From Methanomicrobia archaeon (GTDB taxonomy: Archaea > Methanobacteriota_B > Thermococci > Methanofastidiosales > NM3): a DNA stretch of 64,000 bases. Below are positions 16,940 to 25,464 of this stretch, piece by piece. Location: the NCBI GenBank assembly GCA_030603445.1, contig JAUVXU010000006.1, positions 31,077 to 95,076 on the forward strand, in the 5' to 3' direction. The notes beneath the pieces are model-generated. The model saw only the letters and a list, made by a program, of their open reading frames with translations. It did no database searches and had not been told where the DNA came from. The position numbers were made by a program, and so were the translations under genes. Every line of letters begins with the position of its first letter. Position 1 is the stretch's first letter.

Positions 16940-16954
16940 CTAACTTATTGTTAG
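16940..16954. promoter_or_regulatory. Dyad in the hsp20 leader, candidate operator
   Basis: CTAAC-TTATT-GTTAG is a perfect 5-bp inverted repeat with a 5-bp spacer, between the TATA box and the start codon of hsp20, near the expected transcription start. Its position suits a repressor site, though the dyad is short. Confidence 0.35.
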
Positions 16955-16980
16955 CTTCACATATAGTTACTTTAATTCAT

Positions 16981-16994
16981 ATATAAATCTTTCG
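16981..16994 (-). promoter_or_regulatory. BRE/TATA promoter of hsp20
   Basis: On the minus strand, CGAAAG (BRE-like) joins directly to ATTTATAT (TATA), about 60 bp before the hsp20 ATG. This is one of the two clearest archaeal promoters in the window. Confidence 0.6.
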
Positions 16995-17038
16995 ATAGAT
17001 TTTTGAGTAATATATTGGAAATAGTTTTTCACATTTAT

Positions 17039-17818
17039 TTAGAAATTAGCATCAATGCCCATATTTATAGAAAGCTTAGCAATCCTTATCTTCTCTTTGT
17101 AGTAGTTTTTCATCTTATTGATAGCATATGGAAAGTCTATGAAATGGAAGGGTGCATCAATTCTATATAATAATAGATTTTCTGCAGGGGATGGCGGAAG
17201 CTTTCTGCTTTGCGGTCGTATCAGCATCTCCTCTACTTCATCTAATGTAAGACTGCTATTTATTACATGCTTAAATGCTGTGGCAATTCTTCTGCACATC
17301 TGCCACAGAAAGCCAGTCCCAACAAAAGATAACGCCCATCCAAACTCTATGCAGTTTGCTGAAACAAAGATGGAGCGAGTGGTATCTTTGTCAGGATTGA
17401 ATTTGGAGAAGTTTGAGAAGTCGTGCTCTCCTGTAAATAGTTTGCACAGCTCTTCAAGAAGTTCGTGCGAACATGCTTTATCATCAATGTAATAACGGTA
17501 TTCCTTCTTGAATGGAGGCAAATAATCTGCAGATGCATATCCAGTAATCCAGATTGCAGGAAGCCTATCTGTAGTGCGTGATAAGGCATTGTGCTTAAGA
17601 AGCGTCTTCTTATCGCATTCAAAAAATAAGATGTTCTCGCGTGCTGAAACGCCTTTATCGGTGCGTGATGCCATTCTGAAAAGAAGATCGTAATCATTAG
17701 GGACAATGCCTGTTTCTTGTAGTGCTTCTAAAAGTTCCCCTTCAACAGTTTTCACGTTAGATTGGCGTTGTGATCCAGAAAAAGCAGTGCCGTCATATGC
17801 TACGCGTAATGCAATCAT
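17039..17818 (-). CDS. truA: tRNA pseudouridine synthase A
   Basis: 259 residues. Starts MIALRVAYDGTAFSGSQRQ. The catalytic Asp lies in FRMASRTDKGVSARENILFF near residue 53. GEHDFSNFSK and GTGFLWQMCRRIATAF are further TruA signatures. It modifies U38-40 in the tRNA anticodon arm. The gene is preceded by a short spacer and followed by hsp20 in the same orientation. The archaeal form is rather divergent, but catalytic residues are intact. Confidence 0.92.
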   Translation of the reverse strand: MIALRVAYDGTAFSGSQRQSNVKTVEGELLEALQETGIVPNDYDLLFRMASRTDKGVSARENILFFECDKKTLLKHNALSRTTDRLPAIWITGYASADYLPPFKKEYRYYIDDKACSHELLEELCKLFTGEHDFSNFSKFNPDKDTTRSIFVSANCIEFGWALSFVGTGFLWQMCRRIATAFKHVINSSLTLDEVEEMLIRPQSRKLPPSPAENLLLYRIDAPFHFIDFPYAINKMKNYYKEKIRIAKLSINMGIDANF

Positions 17819-17865
17819 ATATTAGGAAGGCACCATACATAAAAAAATATTGCCCTATATGCTAA

Positions 17866-18390
17866 TTATTTCTCGTTGTATTCAAGGTAATCTAGCCCTT
17901 CTTTTGTAATTTGGAGTATAAAGCCACCTGATATCCCTTCTACTTTCTTTACTAATCCACAGTATTCCAACTCTTCTGCTATTATTCGTATATCATTTTG
18001 TGTTAGCTTTACCTTTTCCAAGATTACATTTTTAGAAACAAAGAATGGATTTCCAGTTTCATAGTTCTCCTTAAGTATGTGCAGGATCTTTAATTTGTCA
18101 GGGCCATACACCCTGCATTCTTTTTGCAGATGTATTTTTCCATTTTTCAGTGATTCTATTCCCTTTTTTTTTATTTTAAGTAGAAATGTAGGCAAAAACC
18201 CCTCTATCTTATAAACATATCCATTTATTTCTAGATTTTCGGCATAAGGGCGTAATTTGTCCACAGGAATATTTAGCCGTATTCGTAGTTCACTTGACGG
18301 GACGAAGTACTGTGGGTCTTTGTCGAAATGTTCCTTTAGAATATATAATATATTTAAATAAATGTCTCTTTTCAAGATGTCACCTAACAT
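17866..18390 (-). CDS. Tandem winged-helix protein (internal duplication)
   Basis: 174 residues consisting of two copies of one unit: ILKEHFDKDPQYFVPSSELR ... KIEGFLPTFLLKIKKKGIESL (about 17-80) and ILKENYETGNPFFVSKNVIL ... KVEGISGGFILQITKEGLDYL (about 105-168). Each unit reads as a winged helix with a beta wing. They are probably DNA- or RNA-binding. No catalytic or ligand motif is visible. The gene is alone between truA and the CoA transferase. Confidence 0.6.
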   Translation of the reverse strand: MLGDILKRDIYLNILYILKEHFDKDPQYFVPSSELRIRLNIPVDKLRPYAENLEINGYVYKIEGFLPTFLLKIKKKGIESLKNGKIHLQKECRVYGPDKLKILHILKENYETGNPFFVSKNVILEKVKLTQNDIRIIAEELEYCGLVKKVEGISGGFILQITKEGLDYLEYNEK

Positions 18391-18452
18391 ATTAACTTAT
18401 CGTGCCTAACTTTTATAGGGTAGCGATATGCATGTCATTAGTTTTTTTCAAT

Positions 18453-18470
18453 AAAAAAGAAGAAGAAAAA
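18453..18470 (-). terminator. T-rich terminator after the CoA transferase
   Basis: On the minus strand, TTTTTTC TTC TTC TTTTTT immediately follows the stop codon at 18472, and a second T-rich patch follows. Confidence 0.45.
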
Positions 18471-18471
18471 A

Positions 18472-19659
18472 TTAGATTATGCCTTCTTTTCTTAGAGCTT
18501 CAATTTGTTCTTCACTATACCCTAAGACGCGTTTTAGCACTTTATCTGTATCTTCCCCAAGGCCTGGTGCCACCTTGAATATATCACAAGGTGTCTCAGA
18601 GAGTTTTATAGGATTGTTCACAAAGGTCATTTTTCCAACTTTTGGGTGCGGAAGATCTACAATCATGTTCCTTAGCTTCGTGTTTGCATCTTCCATTACC
18701 TTATCAACAGTGTTTACTGGCCCGCAAGGCACCCCGAAAGAGCTTATTTCCTCTACCGCTTTATCAGTTGTTCTTGCACTGGTCCATTTTTCTATATACG
18801 TTTTTAGCTCATCCGAATGATCGGAACGTGCTTCGTTAGTTGCGTATTTGGGGTCTGTTATATATTCTTCTATATTAAGGCCTTTACAGAATTTGGCCCA
18901 TAATGAATCGTTTCCAACACCTATTACCATCCATCCGTCTTTTGTCTTGAAAACATCAAATGGCGCAAGAGATGGATGCCTAGAACCTATTCTTTCAGGC
19001 ACTTCTCCTGTGGCTGTATATCTGGCAAAAGCATTTTCTAGTACTGCCATTACACAGTCGGTCATGGCTATGTCTACCTTTTGCCCCTTACCAGTTGTTT
19101 CTCGGGCTCTTAGGGCAGAAAGAATGCCAATCACAGTAAATAGTCCTGATATAATATCTCCTATTGAGCTCCCAACACGTGTCGGGGGTTTGTCGGGATA
19201 TCCTGTGATACTCATAAGGCCTCCGGCTGCCTGAGCTATGATATCATATCCCGGGCGCCCAGGGTATACTGTATTGTGCCCAAATCCTGTTATGCATGCA
19301 TATATTATTTTTGGGTTGATTTTTTTAAGCTCCTCATATCCCAGACCTAGTTTATCCATTGTATCTGGCCTGTAGTTTTCTGTTACAACGTCCCCTTTCT
19401 TTACTAGTTCTAGGAAAAGCTCCTTTCCTTTCGGATTCTTTAGATCAAGTGTCATAGATTCTTTGTCTCTGTTGATGGAATTGAAGTATGCAGATTCCCC
19501 ATTGATGTATGGGCTAAATCTTCTTGTGTCGTCTCCAACTCCCGATCTTTCAATTTTTATAACTTCTGCACCCAGGTCTGCAAGCACCATCGTACAGTAT
19601 GGCGCTGCAAGTACGTGGCCTAGGTCTAATATTTTAATTCCTTCAAGGGGTCGTTTCAT
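18472..19659 (-). CDS. CaiB/BaiF family III CoA transferase
   Basis: 395 residues, usual family length. Starts with RPLEGIKILDLGHVLAAPYCTMVLADLGAEVIKIE, carries the catalytic-Asp region (YFNSINRDKESMTLDLKNPKG and VTENYRPDTMDKLGLGYEEL) and YDIIAQAAGGLMSITGYPDKPPTRVGSSIGDIISG. Family III enzymes swap CoA between carboxylic acids. It lies 362 bp downstream of the biotin-enzyme operon on the same strand, so it may activate or recycle the acid handled there (for example succinate, propionate or methylmalonate). Substrate cannot be told from sequence. SD GGAGGAATT precedes the ATG. Confidence 0.88.
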   Translation of the reverse strand: MKRPLEGIKILDLGHVLAAPYCTMVLADLGAEVIKIERSGVGDDTRRFSPYINGESAYFNSINRDKESMTLDLKNPKGKELFLELVKKGDVVTENYRPDTMDKLGLGYEELKKINPKIIYACITGFGHNTVYPGRPGYDIIAQAAGGLMSITGYPDKPPTRVGSSIGDIISGLFTVIGILSALRARETTGKGQKVDIAMTDCVMAVLENAFARYTATGEVPERIGSRHPSLAPFDVFKTKDGWMVIGVGNDSLWAKFCKGLNIEEYITDPKYATNEARSDHSDELKTYIEKWTSARTTDKAVEEISSFGVPCGPVNTVDKVMEDANTKLRNMIVDLPHPKVGKMTFVNNPIKLSETPCDIFKVAPGLGEDTDKVLKRVLGYSEEQIEALRKEGII

Positions 19660-20021
19660 TTAATTCCTCCATTACACAAAGTCAGAATTTTTGGTATTAC
19701 GTTGAATTGTTAAATATGGTTTAACTTATATGCATAAAAATATAGGCATATTCACAACAAGATATAATGTCGATTTAAATATTTAAAGCTTTGTTCAAAT
19801 CAAGATATTATTTATTTGATTTAATAATAATGTATAAGGGATTAAATGGATTGCATAACTTATATTTGCAATTATAATTGGATAGCATTGAGTTATGGGG
19901 CTTATAACTGTTTTATTCTTATAGAATAATTAGTTATTATGCATATGAAGTTTATGCACCATACTAGTGGTTATTTTTAATAAAAAAAGTAAGAGAGGGT
20001 AAAAGTACCCCCTAAAATTGA
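19660..20021. other. AT-rich intergenic region between biotin carboxylase 1 and the CoA transferase
   Basis: No coding frame or RNA gene is seen. On the minus strand it holds the T tract ending the carboxylase operon and a TATA-like TTTTTATGCATATAA near 19725-19740 that could drive the CoA transferase separately. Confidence 0.4.
19982..19988 (-). terminator. Oligo-T terminator of the first biotin-enzyme operon
   Basis: Seven T residues on the minus strand about 35 bp past the stop of biotin carboxylase 1, within a T-rich stretch. Confidence 0.4.
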
Positions 20022-21599
20022 TTATATTCGTCTCTTCAATTTAAGATCTTGCAAATCAAGCCTTCCAGCTAGTCCCCATATGTTGGAGATCCCGCCCTTT
20101 TCTTCTTTCTTTCCAAATGCACTGCCACGTTTCATCTGGGCTGCAATTGCGGTTGCTATTGCTGCAAGTTTCTCATTACCGAAACCTTCTGCCTCTCTTC
20201 GTGCAAGCTCAGCAGCTTTCTCTTCTTCGACTTGCTGCTTCATCTTTTCGACGAACTTTGTGCGCGCCAAGTAACCTGTGTCAAAGTTACCACTTGCGAA
20301 GTCCGGATTTTGCATCATCCTTTGGTGTAGAGGTATTGTGGTCTTCACGCCTTTGATGACAAATTCGTTTAGGGCACGTTGCACCCTGTTGATACATTTT
20401 TGTCGGTCTTCGTCCCATACGATGAGTTTAGCGATCATGGAGTCGTAGAAAGGCGAGATCTGGAAACCGTCAAACGCTGCGGAGTCGACCCTTATACCTG
20501 CACCACCAGGGGTCTCGTATCTGCTGACCGTACCAGGTGTTGGCATAAAGTCGTTGAAAGGATCCTCAGCATTGATTCTGCACTCAATTGCGTGTCCCCT
20601 AAACTCTATGTCGTCCTGTGTCAGGTCAAGTTTCCTTCCCATCGCAATTTCTATCTGGCGTCTTACGATGTCGCGGTTTGTGTACATTTCAGATACACAG
20701 TGTTCCACTTGTATACGGGTGTTCATTTCCATGAAGTAGAACTGCCCATCCTTGAAGATGAACTCCACCGTACCAGCTGAAGTGTAATCTGCCGAGACTG
20801 CTGCACGTACACCTGCTTGTCTAATCTCCTCTTGAAGTTCTGGATCATTAAATAGTGCTGGCGATGGTGCTTCCTCGATTAGCTTTTGATTCCTTCGTTG
20901 GATAGAACAATCACGCTCACCAAAGTGTACTGCGTGTCCGTGTTCGTCACAGAGTACCTGCACCTCGATATGGCGTGGGTCTATGATATACTTCTCAAGG
21001 TACACTTCGGGGTGTGCAAATGCAACTGCACCCTCCCTTTGGGCGGCCTCGAACATGCTTATGAATTCATCTTCCTTCCATGCAACACGCATACCCTTTC
21101 CGCCACCACCATAGGCAGCTTTTATAATCACAGGAAAACCCATGTCCTTGGCTACTTCTAGTGCTTCTTGTGGGTCATCTATAACTCCTTTTGATCCTGG
21201 TACTGTAGGCACATTACGTTTCATTACCGTTACCTTAGCAACATCCTTTACACCCATCTTCGAGATGGAGGCACTTGTTGGGCCTATGAACTTAATGCCT
21301 TCACTCTCACATGCTCTGGCAAAGTCAATGCTTTCTGCAAGGAATCCATATCCTGGGTGTATTGCATCAACATCAGCATCTTTTGCTGTGTCTATTATTT
21401 TAGGTATGTTTAGGTAAGATTCTGTGGGCATTGGGGAACCTATACAATATGATTCATCTGCCATTTTAACGGCTAAAGTTGCCTTGTCTGCATCAGAGTA
21501 AACTGCGACAGTGCCAATACCTAGCTCTTGGCATGCCCGGAATACCCTTATGGCTATTTCGCCTCTGTTGGCGCACATAACTTTTTCAAATTCTCCCAT
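20022..21599 (-). CDS. Biotin carboxylase 1 with decarboxylase-like C-terminal tail
   Basis: 525 residues. The ATP-grasp biotin carboxylase core (1-445) has [42 protein letters not shown] and [16 protein letters not shown], so catalytic Glu, Asn and Arg are present. A tail of about 75 residues follows: a charged helix, then EKLAAIATAIAAQMKRG and IWGLAGRLDLQ. As I recall, this Ala/Ile helix and W-x-x-AGR end are typical of delta/gamma/epsilon subunits of biotin-dependent decarboxylases. It is third in the operon carboxyltransferase-biotin carrier-biotin carboxylase. A physiological carboxylase is likely, but reversal is conceivable. Confidence 0.88.
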   Translation of the reverse strand: MGEFEKVMCANRGEIAIRVFRACQELGIGTVAVYSDADKATLAVKMADESYCIGSPMPTESYLNIPKIIDTAKDADVDAIHPGYGFLAESIDFARACESEGIKFIGPTSASISKMGVKDVAKVTVMKRNVPTVPGSKGVIDDPQEALEVAKDMGFPVIIKAAYGGGGKGMRVAWKEDEFISMFEAAQREGAVAFAHPEVYLEKYIIDPRHIEVQVLCDEHGHAVHFGERDCSIQRRNQKLIEEAPSPALFNDPELQEEIRQAGVRAAVSADYTSAGTVEFIFKDGQFYFMEMNTRIQVEHCVSEMYTNRDIVRRQIEIAMGRKLDLTQDDIEFRGHAIECRINAEDPFNDFMPTPGTVSRYETPGGAGIRVDSAAFDGFQISPFYDSMIAKLIVWDEDRQKCINRVQRALNEFVIKGVKTTIPLHQRMMQNPDFASGNFDTGYLARTKFVEKMKQQVEEEKAAELARREAEGFGNEKLAAIATAIAAQMKRGSAFGKKEEKGGISNIWGLAGRLDLQDLKLKRRI

Positions 21600-21625
21600 T
21601 ATATCACCTTGGATATTGTGTGCGC

Positions 21626-22006
21626 TTACTCTAAGACGATGAGGACATCATCCATATCTACTGCATCGTTTACGCTAGCATTGATTTCCTTGACCTTTCC
21701 GTCTGATGTTGCCTCAATCTCGTTTTCCATCTTCATGGCGACAATTGTGCATACAACATCTCCTGTTTTTACTTCGCTTCCGATTTCACAGTTGATTTTT
21801 GTAACTACGCCTTGTATTGGTGAAATGATGTTTTTTCCTCCGTCGCCGAATCCTTTTTTGCCCTTCTTTTCTGTTTTCTTTACTTCTTCTTCGGCAAAAA
21901 TCTCATACTCTTTTCCTGCTATATCGATCTTGTAAGTGTTTCCACCAATATCTTCGGCATTTACATCAAATGATTCATCACCAATTTTAACTAGAAATTT
22001 TCTCAT
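21626..22006 (-). CDS. Biotin carboxyl carrier protein 1
   Basis: 126 residues from ATG 22006, with SD AGGAG about 9 bp upstream. Residues 1-50 are a beta-rich N-terminus (MRKFLVKIGDESFDVNAEDI), then a short Lys/Gly-rich linker, then the biotinyl domain with VAMKMENEIEATSDGKV carrying the biotin-accepting Lys. This organisation matches carriers of methylmalonyl-CoA decarboxylase and archaeal acyl-CoA carboxylase. It lies between the carboxyltransferase and biotin carboxylase genes with 13- and 26-bp spacers, so it is co-expressed with them. The upstream open frame overlapping the carboxyltransferase gene is not needed. Confidence 0.88.
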   Translation of the reverse strand: MRKFLVKIGDESFDVNAEDIGGNTYKIDIAGKEYEIFAEEEVKKTEKKGKKGFGDGGKNIISPIQGVVTKINCEIGSEVKTGDVVCTIVAMKMENEIEATSDGKVKEINASVNDAVDMDDVLIVLE

Positions 22007-22019
22007 ATTTTCACACTCC

Positions 22020-23594
22020 TTATAGTGGGATGTTACCATGCTTCTTTGAGGGTCGTGCTTCACGCTTTGTTGCAAGGCTTTCTAATGCAACAATTATTTT
22101 TGCCCTCATATCAGAAGCGGCTATCACTTCATCAACATAACCCCTTTGTGCTGCAACATATGGTGTGGCAAACTTCTCGCGGTACTCTTCACCTTTTACC
22201 TTTCTTTTTGCAAGGTATTCTGCACTGAGGTACTCTACACCACCTTCCATGAGTTCTCTTCGGTGTATTATGTTTGCAGCCCCTTCAGGCCCCATGACAG
22301 CTATCTCAGTTGTTGGTAGTGCGAATATTATGTCTGCACCAAGGTGCTTTGAGCACATGCCTATATACGCCCCGCCATATGCCTTCCTAACGAATACAGT
22401 AACTTTTGGAACTGTAGCTTCGGAGTACGCATACAGGAGTTTTGCACCGTGCCTTATCACTCCAGCATGCTCTTGTATCGTACCAGGCAGGTAACCAGGC
22501 ACATCCACTAATGTGACTAGAGGGATATTAAATGCATCACAGAATCTGATAAATCCTGCTGATTTGTCTGATGAGTCTATATCAAGGCATCCAGCTAGAA
22601 CCCTGGGTTGGTTTGCAACAATACCTGTTGTTTTACCATTCATCCTAGCAAATCCAACTACTATATTCTTTGCAAATGCACCATGGACCTCAAGGAAATC
22701 TCCATTATCTGCAATATGCTCGATAACTTTTACCATGTCATATGGCTTTTGAGGGTCTACTGGTATCAGATCGTTCATAGATGCATCTACTCTTGTCGGG
22801 TCATCTCCCGTGTCAACATAAGGCGCTTCTTCTAAATTGTTTGAAGGCAGATACCCAATAAGCTCCCTGATAGTGGCAAGACATTCTTCCTCATCGTCAC
22901 AGACGAAGTGCGCCAGTCCAGATTTTTTGCCATGGACCGTTGCACCACCAAGATCCTCAAAAGATACATCTTCTGAAAGCACTTCCTTTACTACCTCTGG
23001 CCCTGTGATGAACATAAATGAGATGCCTTTTACCATAAAGACGAAGTCCCCTATTGCAGGAGAATATACTGCACCACCTGCACATGGCCCAAGTATGGCT
23101 GTTATTTGTGGGACAACACCTGAGTAAATTGTATTCCTGTAGAAGATATCACCGTAGCCTTTCAGAGAGTCCACACCTTCCTGAATCCTGGCACCGCCCG
23201 AATCATTAAGGCCTATTAATGGTGCACCCATTTTTCCTGCGAGGTCCAGTAATCTTGATATCTTGCTTGCATGCACTTCCCCAAGTGAACCACCCATGAC
23301 AGTGAAGTCCTGTGCGAACACATAGACCAACTTACCATCGATAGTTCCGTAACCTGTGACTATACCGTCACTTGGAACGTCCATCTTCTCCATACCAAAA
23401 TCTGTCACGCGGTGTTTCCTGAAAAGACCTATCTCTTGGAAACTTCCGGAATCAAGTAGCATATCAAGTCTTTCTCGTCCTGTTAGCTTTCCTTTTTCAT
23501 GCTGTGTTTCTATACGCTTGTCTCCTCCTCCTTTTTGAAGGAGAGATCTGCGTTCTTGCAGTTCCTTAATTTTCTCTTCAATTGACAATTGCAT
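22020..23594 (-). CDS. Propionyl/methylmalonyl-CoA carboxyltransferase subunit
   Basis: 524 residues, the usual length for PccB or MmdA. N-terminal KGKLTGRERLDMLLDSGSFQEIG, FAQDFTVMGGSLGEVHASKI, the first oxyanion region GLNDSGGARIQEGVDSLKGY and ILGPCAGGAVYSPA, and the second VTLVDVPGYLPGTIQEHAGVI with KAYGGAYIGMCSKHLGADI. It moves CO2 between biotin and the alpha carbon of an acyl-CoA. PccB and MmdA cannot be told apart by this alone. No membrane subunit (MmdB) is linked. It is the first gene of its operon. SD GGAGGA is unusually close to the ATG. Confidence 0.9.
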   Translation of the reverse strand: MQLSIEEKIKELQERRSLLQKGGGDKRIETQHEKGKLTGRERLDMLLDSGSFQEIGLFRKHRVTDFGMEKMDVPSDGIVTGYGTIDGKLVYVFAQDFTVMGGSLGEVHASKISRLLDLAGKMGAPLIGLNDSGGARIQEGVDSLKGYGDIFYRNTIYSGVVPQITAILGPCAGGAVYSPAIGDFVFMVKGISFMFITGPEVVKEVLSEDVSFEDLGGATVHGKKSGLAHFVCDDEEECLATIRELIGYLPSNNLEEAPYVDTGDDPTRVDASMNDLIPVDPQKPYDMVKVIEHIADNGDFLEVHGAFAKNIVVGFARMNGKTTGIVANQPRVLAGCLDIDSSDKSAGFIRFCDAFNIPLVTLVDVPGYLPGTIQEHAGVIRHGAKLLYAYSEATVPKVTVFVRKAYGGAYIGMCSKHLGADIIFALPTTEIAVMGPEGAANIIHRRELMEGGVEYLSAEYLAKRKVKGEEYREKFATPYVAAQRGYVDEVIAASDMRAKIIVALESLATKREARPSKKHGNIPL

Positions 23595-23955
23595 TCCTCC
23601 ATATAATATTTAACTTGGTGTAGGTTCTTTTGTAAAGCAATCTGCCTAGTTTTATAGGGATTATATTCTCCTTTATAAAAATTTTATGTCATATCCTTTA
23701 TAATTTATTATAAAGTTTTAAGAAAAGGACGAAATCCCCAATATATAAAATTATCTTATTTATTATATACATATTGTAAAAATATTGCTTTTTTTATGAC
23801 ACAATGTTAAATTCTATATTGTTTTAATTATATTGTTCTTATTATTATGGTATTTACATACATTTTATTCTATAACAATATGGAGGGTATTTTTATTTTA
23901 AAATAATATAAATTAATTTTTTATATTGTGGTTACGATACGTCATAGCATAGCTT
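23595..23955. other. AT-rich intergenic region upstream of the carboxyltransferase operon
   Basis: About 360 bp without a coding frame. On the minus strand an AAATTTTTATAAAGG TATA-like element near 23670-23690 could drive the first biotin operon, giving a leader of roughly 70 nt. The rest is low-complexity A/T sequence behind mdcB. No RNA gene recognised. Confidence 0.4.
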
Positions 23956-24813
23956 CTAAAGTTCTTTTTCTATATAATACATAAAAAGCGTGGCGCTAAG
24001 TAGGTCTGCAGAACCCCCTGGGCTTATATTGTGTTTTATAAAAGATTTCTCAAGTTTTGTTATTTTTTCTCTTCCCTCTTGAGATAGGGTTCCTCCAAGG
24101 AGAAGTATTTCTCTTGCTTCAGCTTGTACTTGTTTAAATAGTTCTATTCCTCCACGAGAAATGATGTTGGTGTCTTCGACTACTGCCATAAGTGACAGAA
24201 GAGTTTGTAACAAGGCATCGTTGAGATCTCCGCTCTTTTCATAAGCTTCTTTAAGTGTAGGAAGGCCTTGCTCCATTACAGAGGGGAGGCCACGTTCCAC
24301 TTCTCCTCTTATGCCTGTGATGTCATGCTCTAGGAACAGTTGTTCCCCTTTTGTTAGATTGTTTGTTTCTTTTTCTTTTACAAGATTGCCAAGCTCTTTT
24401 TCAACAATATCTTCAGTTATATTTGCAACACCATTAGCTACTATTTTTGGGATGAGCTCTCCTTGACGTAAAAAGTGTGCGGATGAACTTAGAATAAGAT
24501 AAAATAAGAATATGAGGCCTTTTTGTGTGTTCACTCCATTTGTAACCTCAAACATTCTTTTTTCTACTTCTAGTCCTCTTGTTCGAATACAAGGGAGCAT
24601 ATCTTTTAGTGTTCCTTCATAATCGTAACTAAAATGGGCTATATCATAAAAGCCCTGGCTTAGCACTGATGAGCTCTTCAGAAATAGGGTATAATCCATA
24701 TCTTGGTGCGTTCCGCATGAGAATGGCGTCACAAGCCCTGGTTTTGGATGACAAGATGCTTCTAATAGGATGCTTCTTGTGGCAAGTTCTCCAAGCATGT
24801 CTATATCTTTCAT
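23956..24813 (-). CDS. mdcB: Triphosphoribosyl-dephospho-CoA synthase (MdcB/CitG)
   Basis: 285 residues. CitG-family signatures in order: EASCHPKPGLVTPFSCGTHQDMDY, TNGVNTQKGLIFLFYLIL, DITGIRGEVERGLPSV and HNISPGGSADLLSATLF. It makes the prosthetic-group precursor 2'-(5''-triphosphoribosyl)-3'-dephospho-CoA from dephospho-CoA and ATP, used only by citrate lyase and malonate decarboxylase acyl carrier proteins. Its start overlaps the end of mdcG by 4 bp. It closes the malonate operon. The presence of MdcB and MdcG is strong evidence that the small ACP here is of malonate-decarboxylase type. Confidence 0.93.
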   Translation of the reverse strand: MKDIDMLGELATRSILLEASCHPKPGLVTPFSCGTHQDMDYTLFLKSSSVLSQGFYDIAHFSYDYEGTLKDMLPCIRTRGLEVEKRMFEVTNGVNTQKGLIFLFYLILSSSAHFLRQGELIPKIVANGVANITEDIVEKELGNLVKEKETNNLTKGEQLFLEHDITGIRGEVERGLPSVMEQGLPTLKEAYEKSGDLNDALLQTLLSLMAVVEDTNIISRGGIELFKQVQAEAREILLLGGTLSQEGREKITKLEKSFIKHNISPGGSADLLSATLFMYYIEKEL

Positions 24814-25457
24814 AAGCCTTCCTCAACTGCGGCTCTGTTTAAAAGAACTACATCACGAAGCCCTTTTGCGACAAGGGTATTTGAGTCGCTAATATATTCT
24901 TTAATATTTATACAGTATCCAGAAGCAAGTGATACTTCCACATCAATACGTATATTTTCTTGTATTTCAAGTTTTGATACGTTTTTCCATAGAAGGGATA
25001 AGTCGTTTGCTTCACAGTTACGTACTAGTAGGTCTAGGTCAGACCCCTTATCGGTATATGGGAGGCCTGTAGCTATTTCAAGGGCGCATGACCCCCATAC
25101 TCCTATGTTATCGTTGTCCTTAGATAGTGTATGAAGTATTTTAAGCGGTTTGGTTCTTTTCAAGTAAGTTTTTTCCAGGAGATCGAACGGCGTTATTTTT
25201 CTCTTTATTTTTTTACCATAAACAGAGGAACCATGTCTTAGCCTGTTTCCATCTATTTTTGCAGGATAGACAAATCCCACATATACCATCTCATCTTCGC
25301 GGTAGTGGTTTTCTCCGGTAGATTCTTCTAGTTCGTTTCTTCTTACAATTCCAGGTATAGTTTCAGAACGTATCAAAGATTTGAAATCTTCTTTTTGGGG
25401 CAGGGTGGATAATTCATCACACTTTGCGAACACCAGGTCATGGCGCCTGAACTTCAT
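24810..25457 (-). CDS. mdcG: Phosphoribosyl-dephospho-CoA transferase (MdcG)
   Basis: 215 residues. Starts KFRRHDLVFA, then VGFVYPAKIDGNRLRHGS, WGSCALEIATGLPYTDKGSDLDLLV, where GSDLDLLV is the nucleotidyltransferase acidic motif, and IRIDVEVSLASGYCINIKEY. It attaches the prosthetic group to a serine of the acyl carrier protein. The gene lies between the adenylate-forming ligase (7-bp gap) and mdcB (4-bp overlap). Confidence 0.88.
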   Translation of the reverse strand: MKFRRHDLVFAKCDELSTLPQKEDFKSLIRSETIPGIVRRNELEESTGENHYREDEMVYVGFVYPAKIDGNRLRHGSSVYGKKIKRKITPFDLLEKTYLKRTKPLKILHTLSKDNDNIGVWGSCALEIATGLPYTDKGSDLDLLVRNCEANDLSLLWKNVSKLEIQENIRIDVEVSLASGYCINIKEYISDSNTLVAKGLRDVVLLNRAAVEEGL

Positions 25458-25464
25458 TTTGTTC

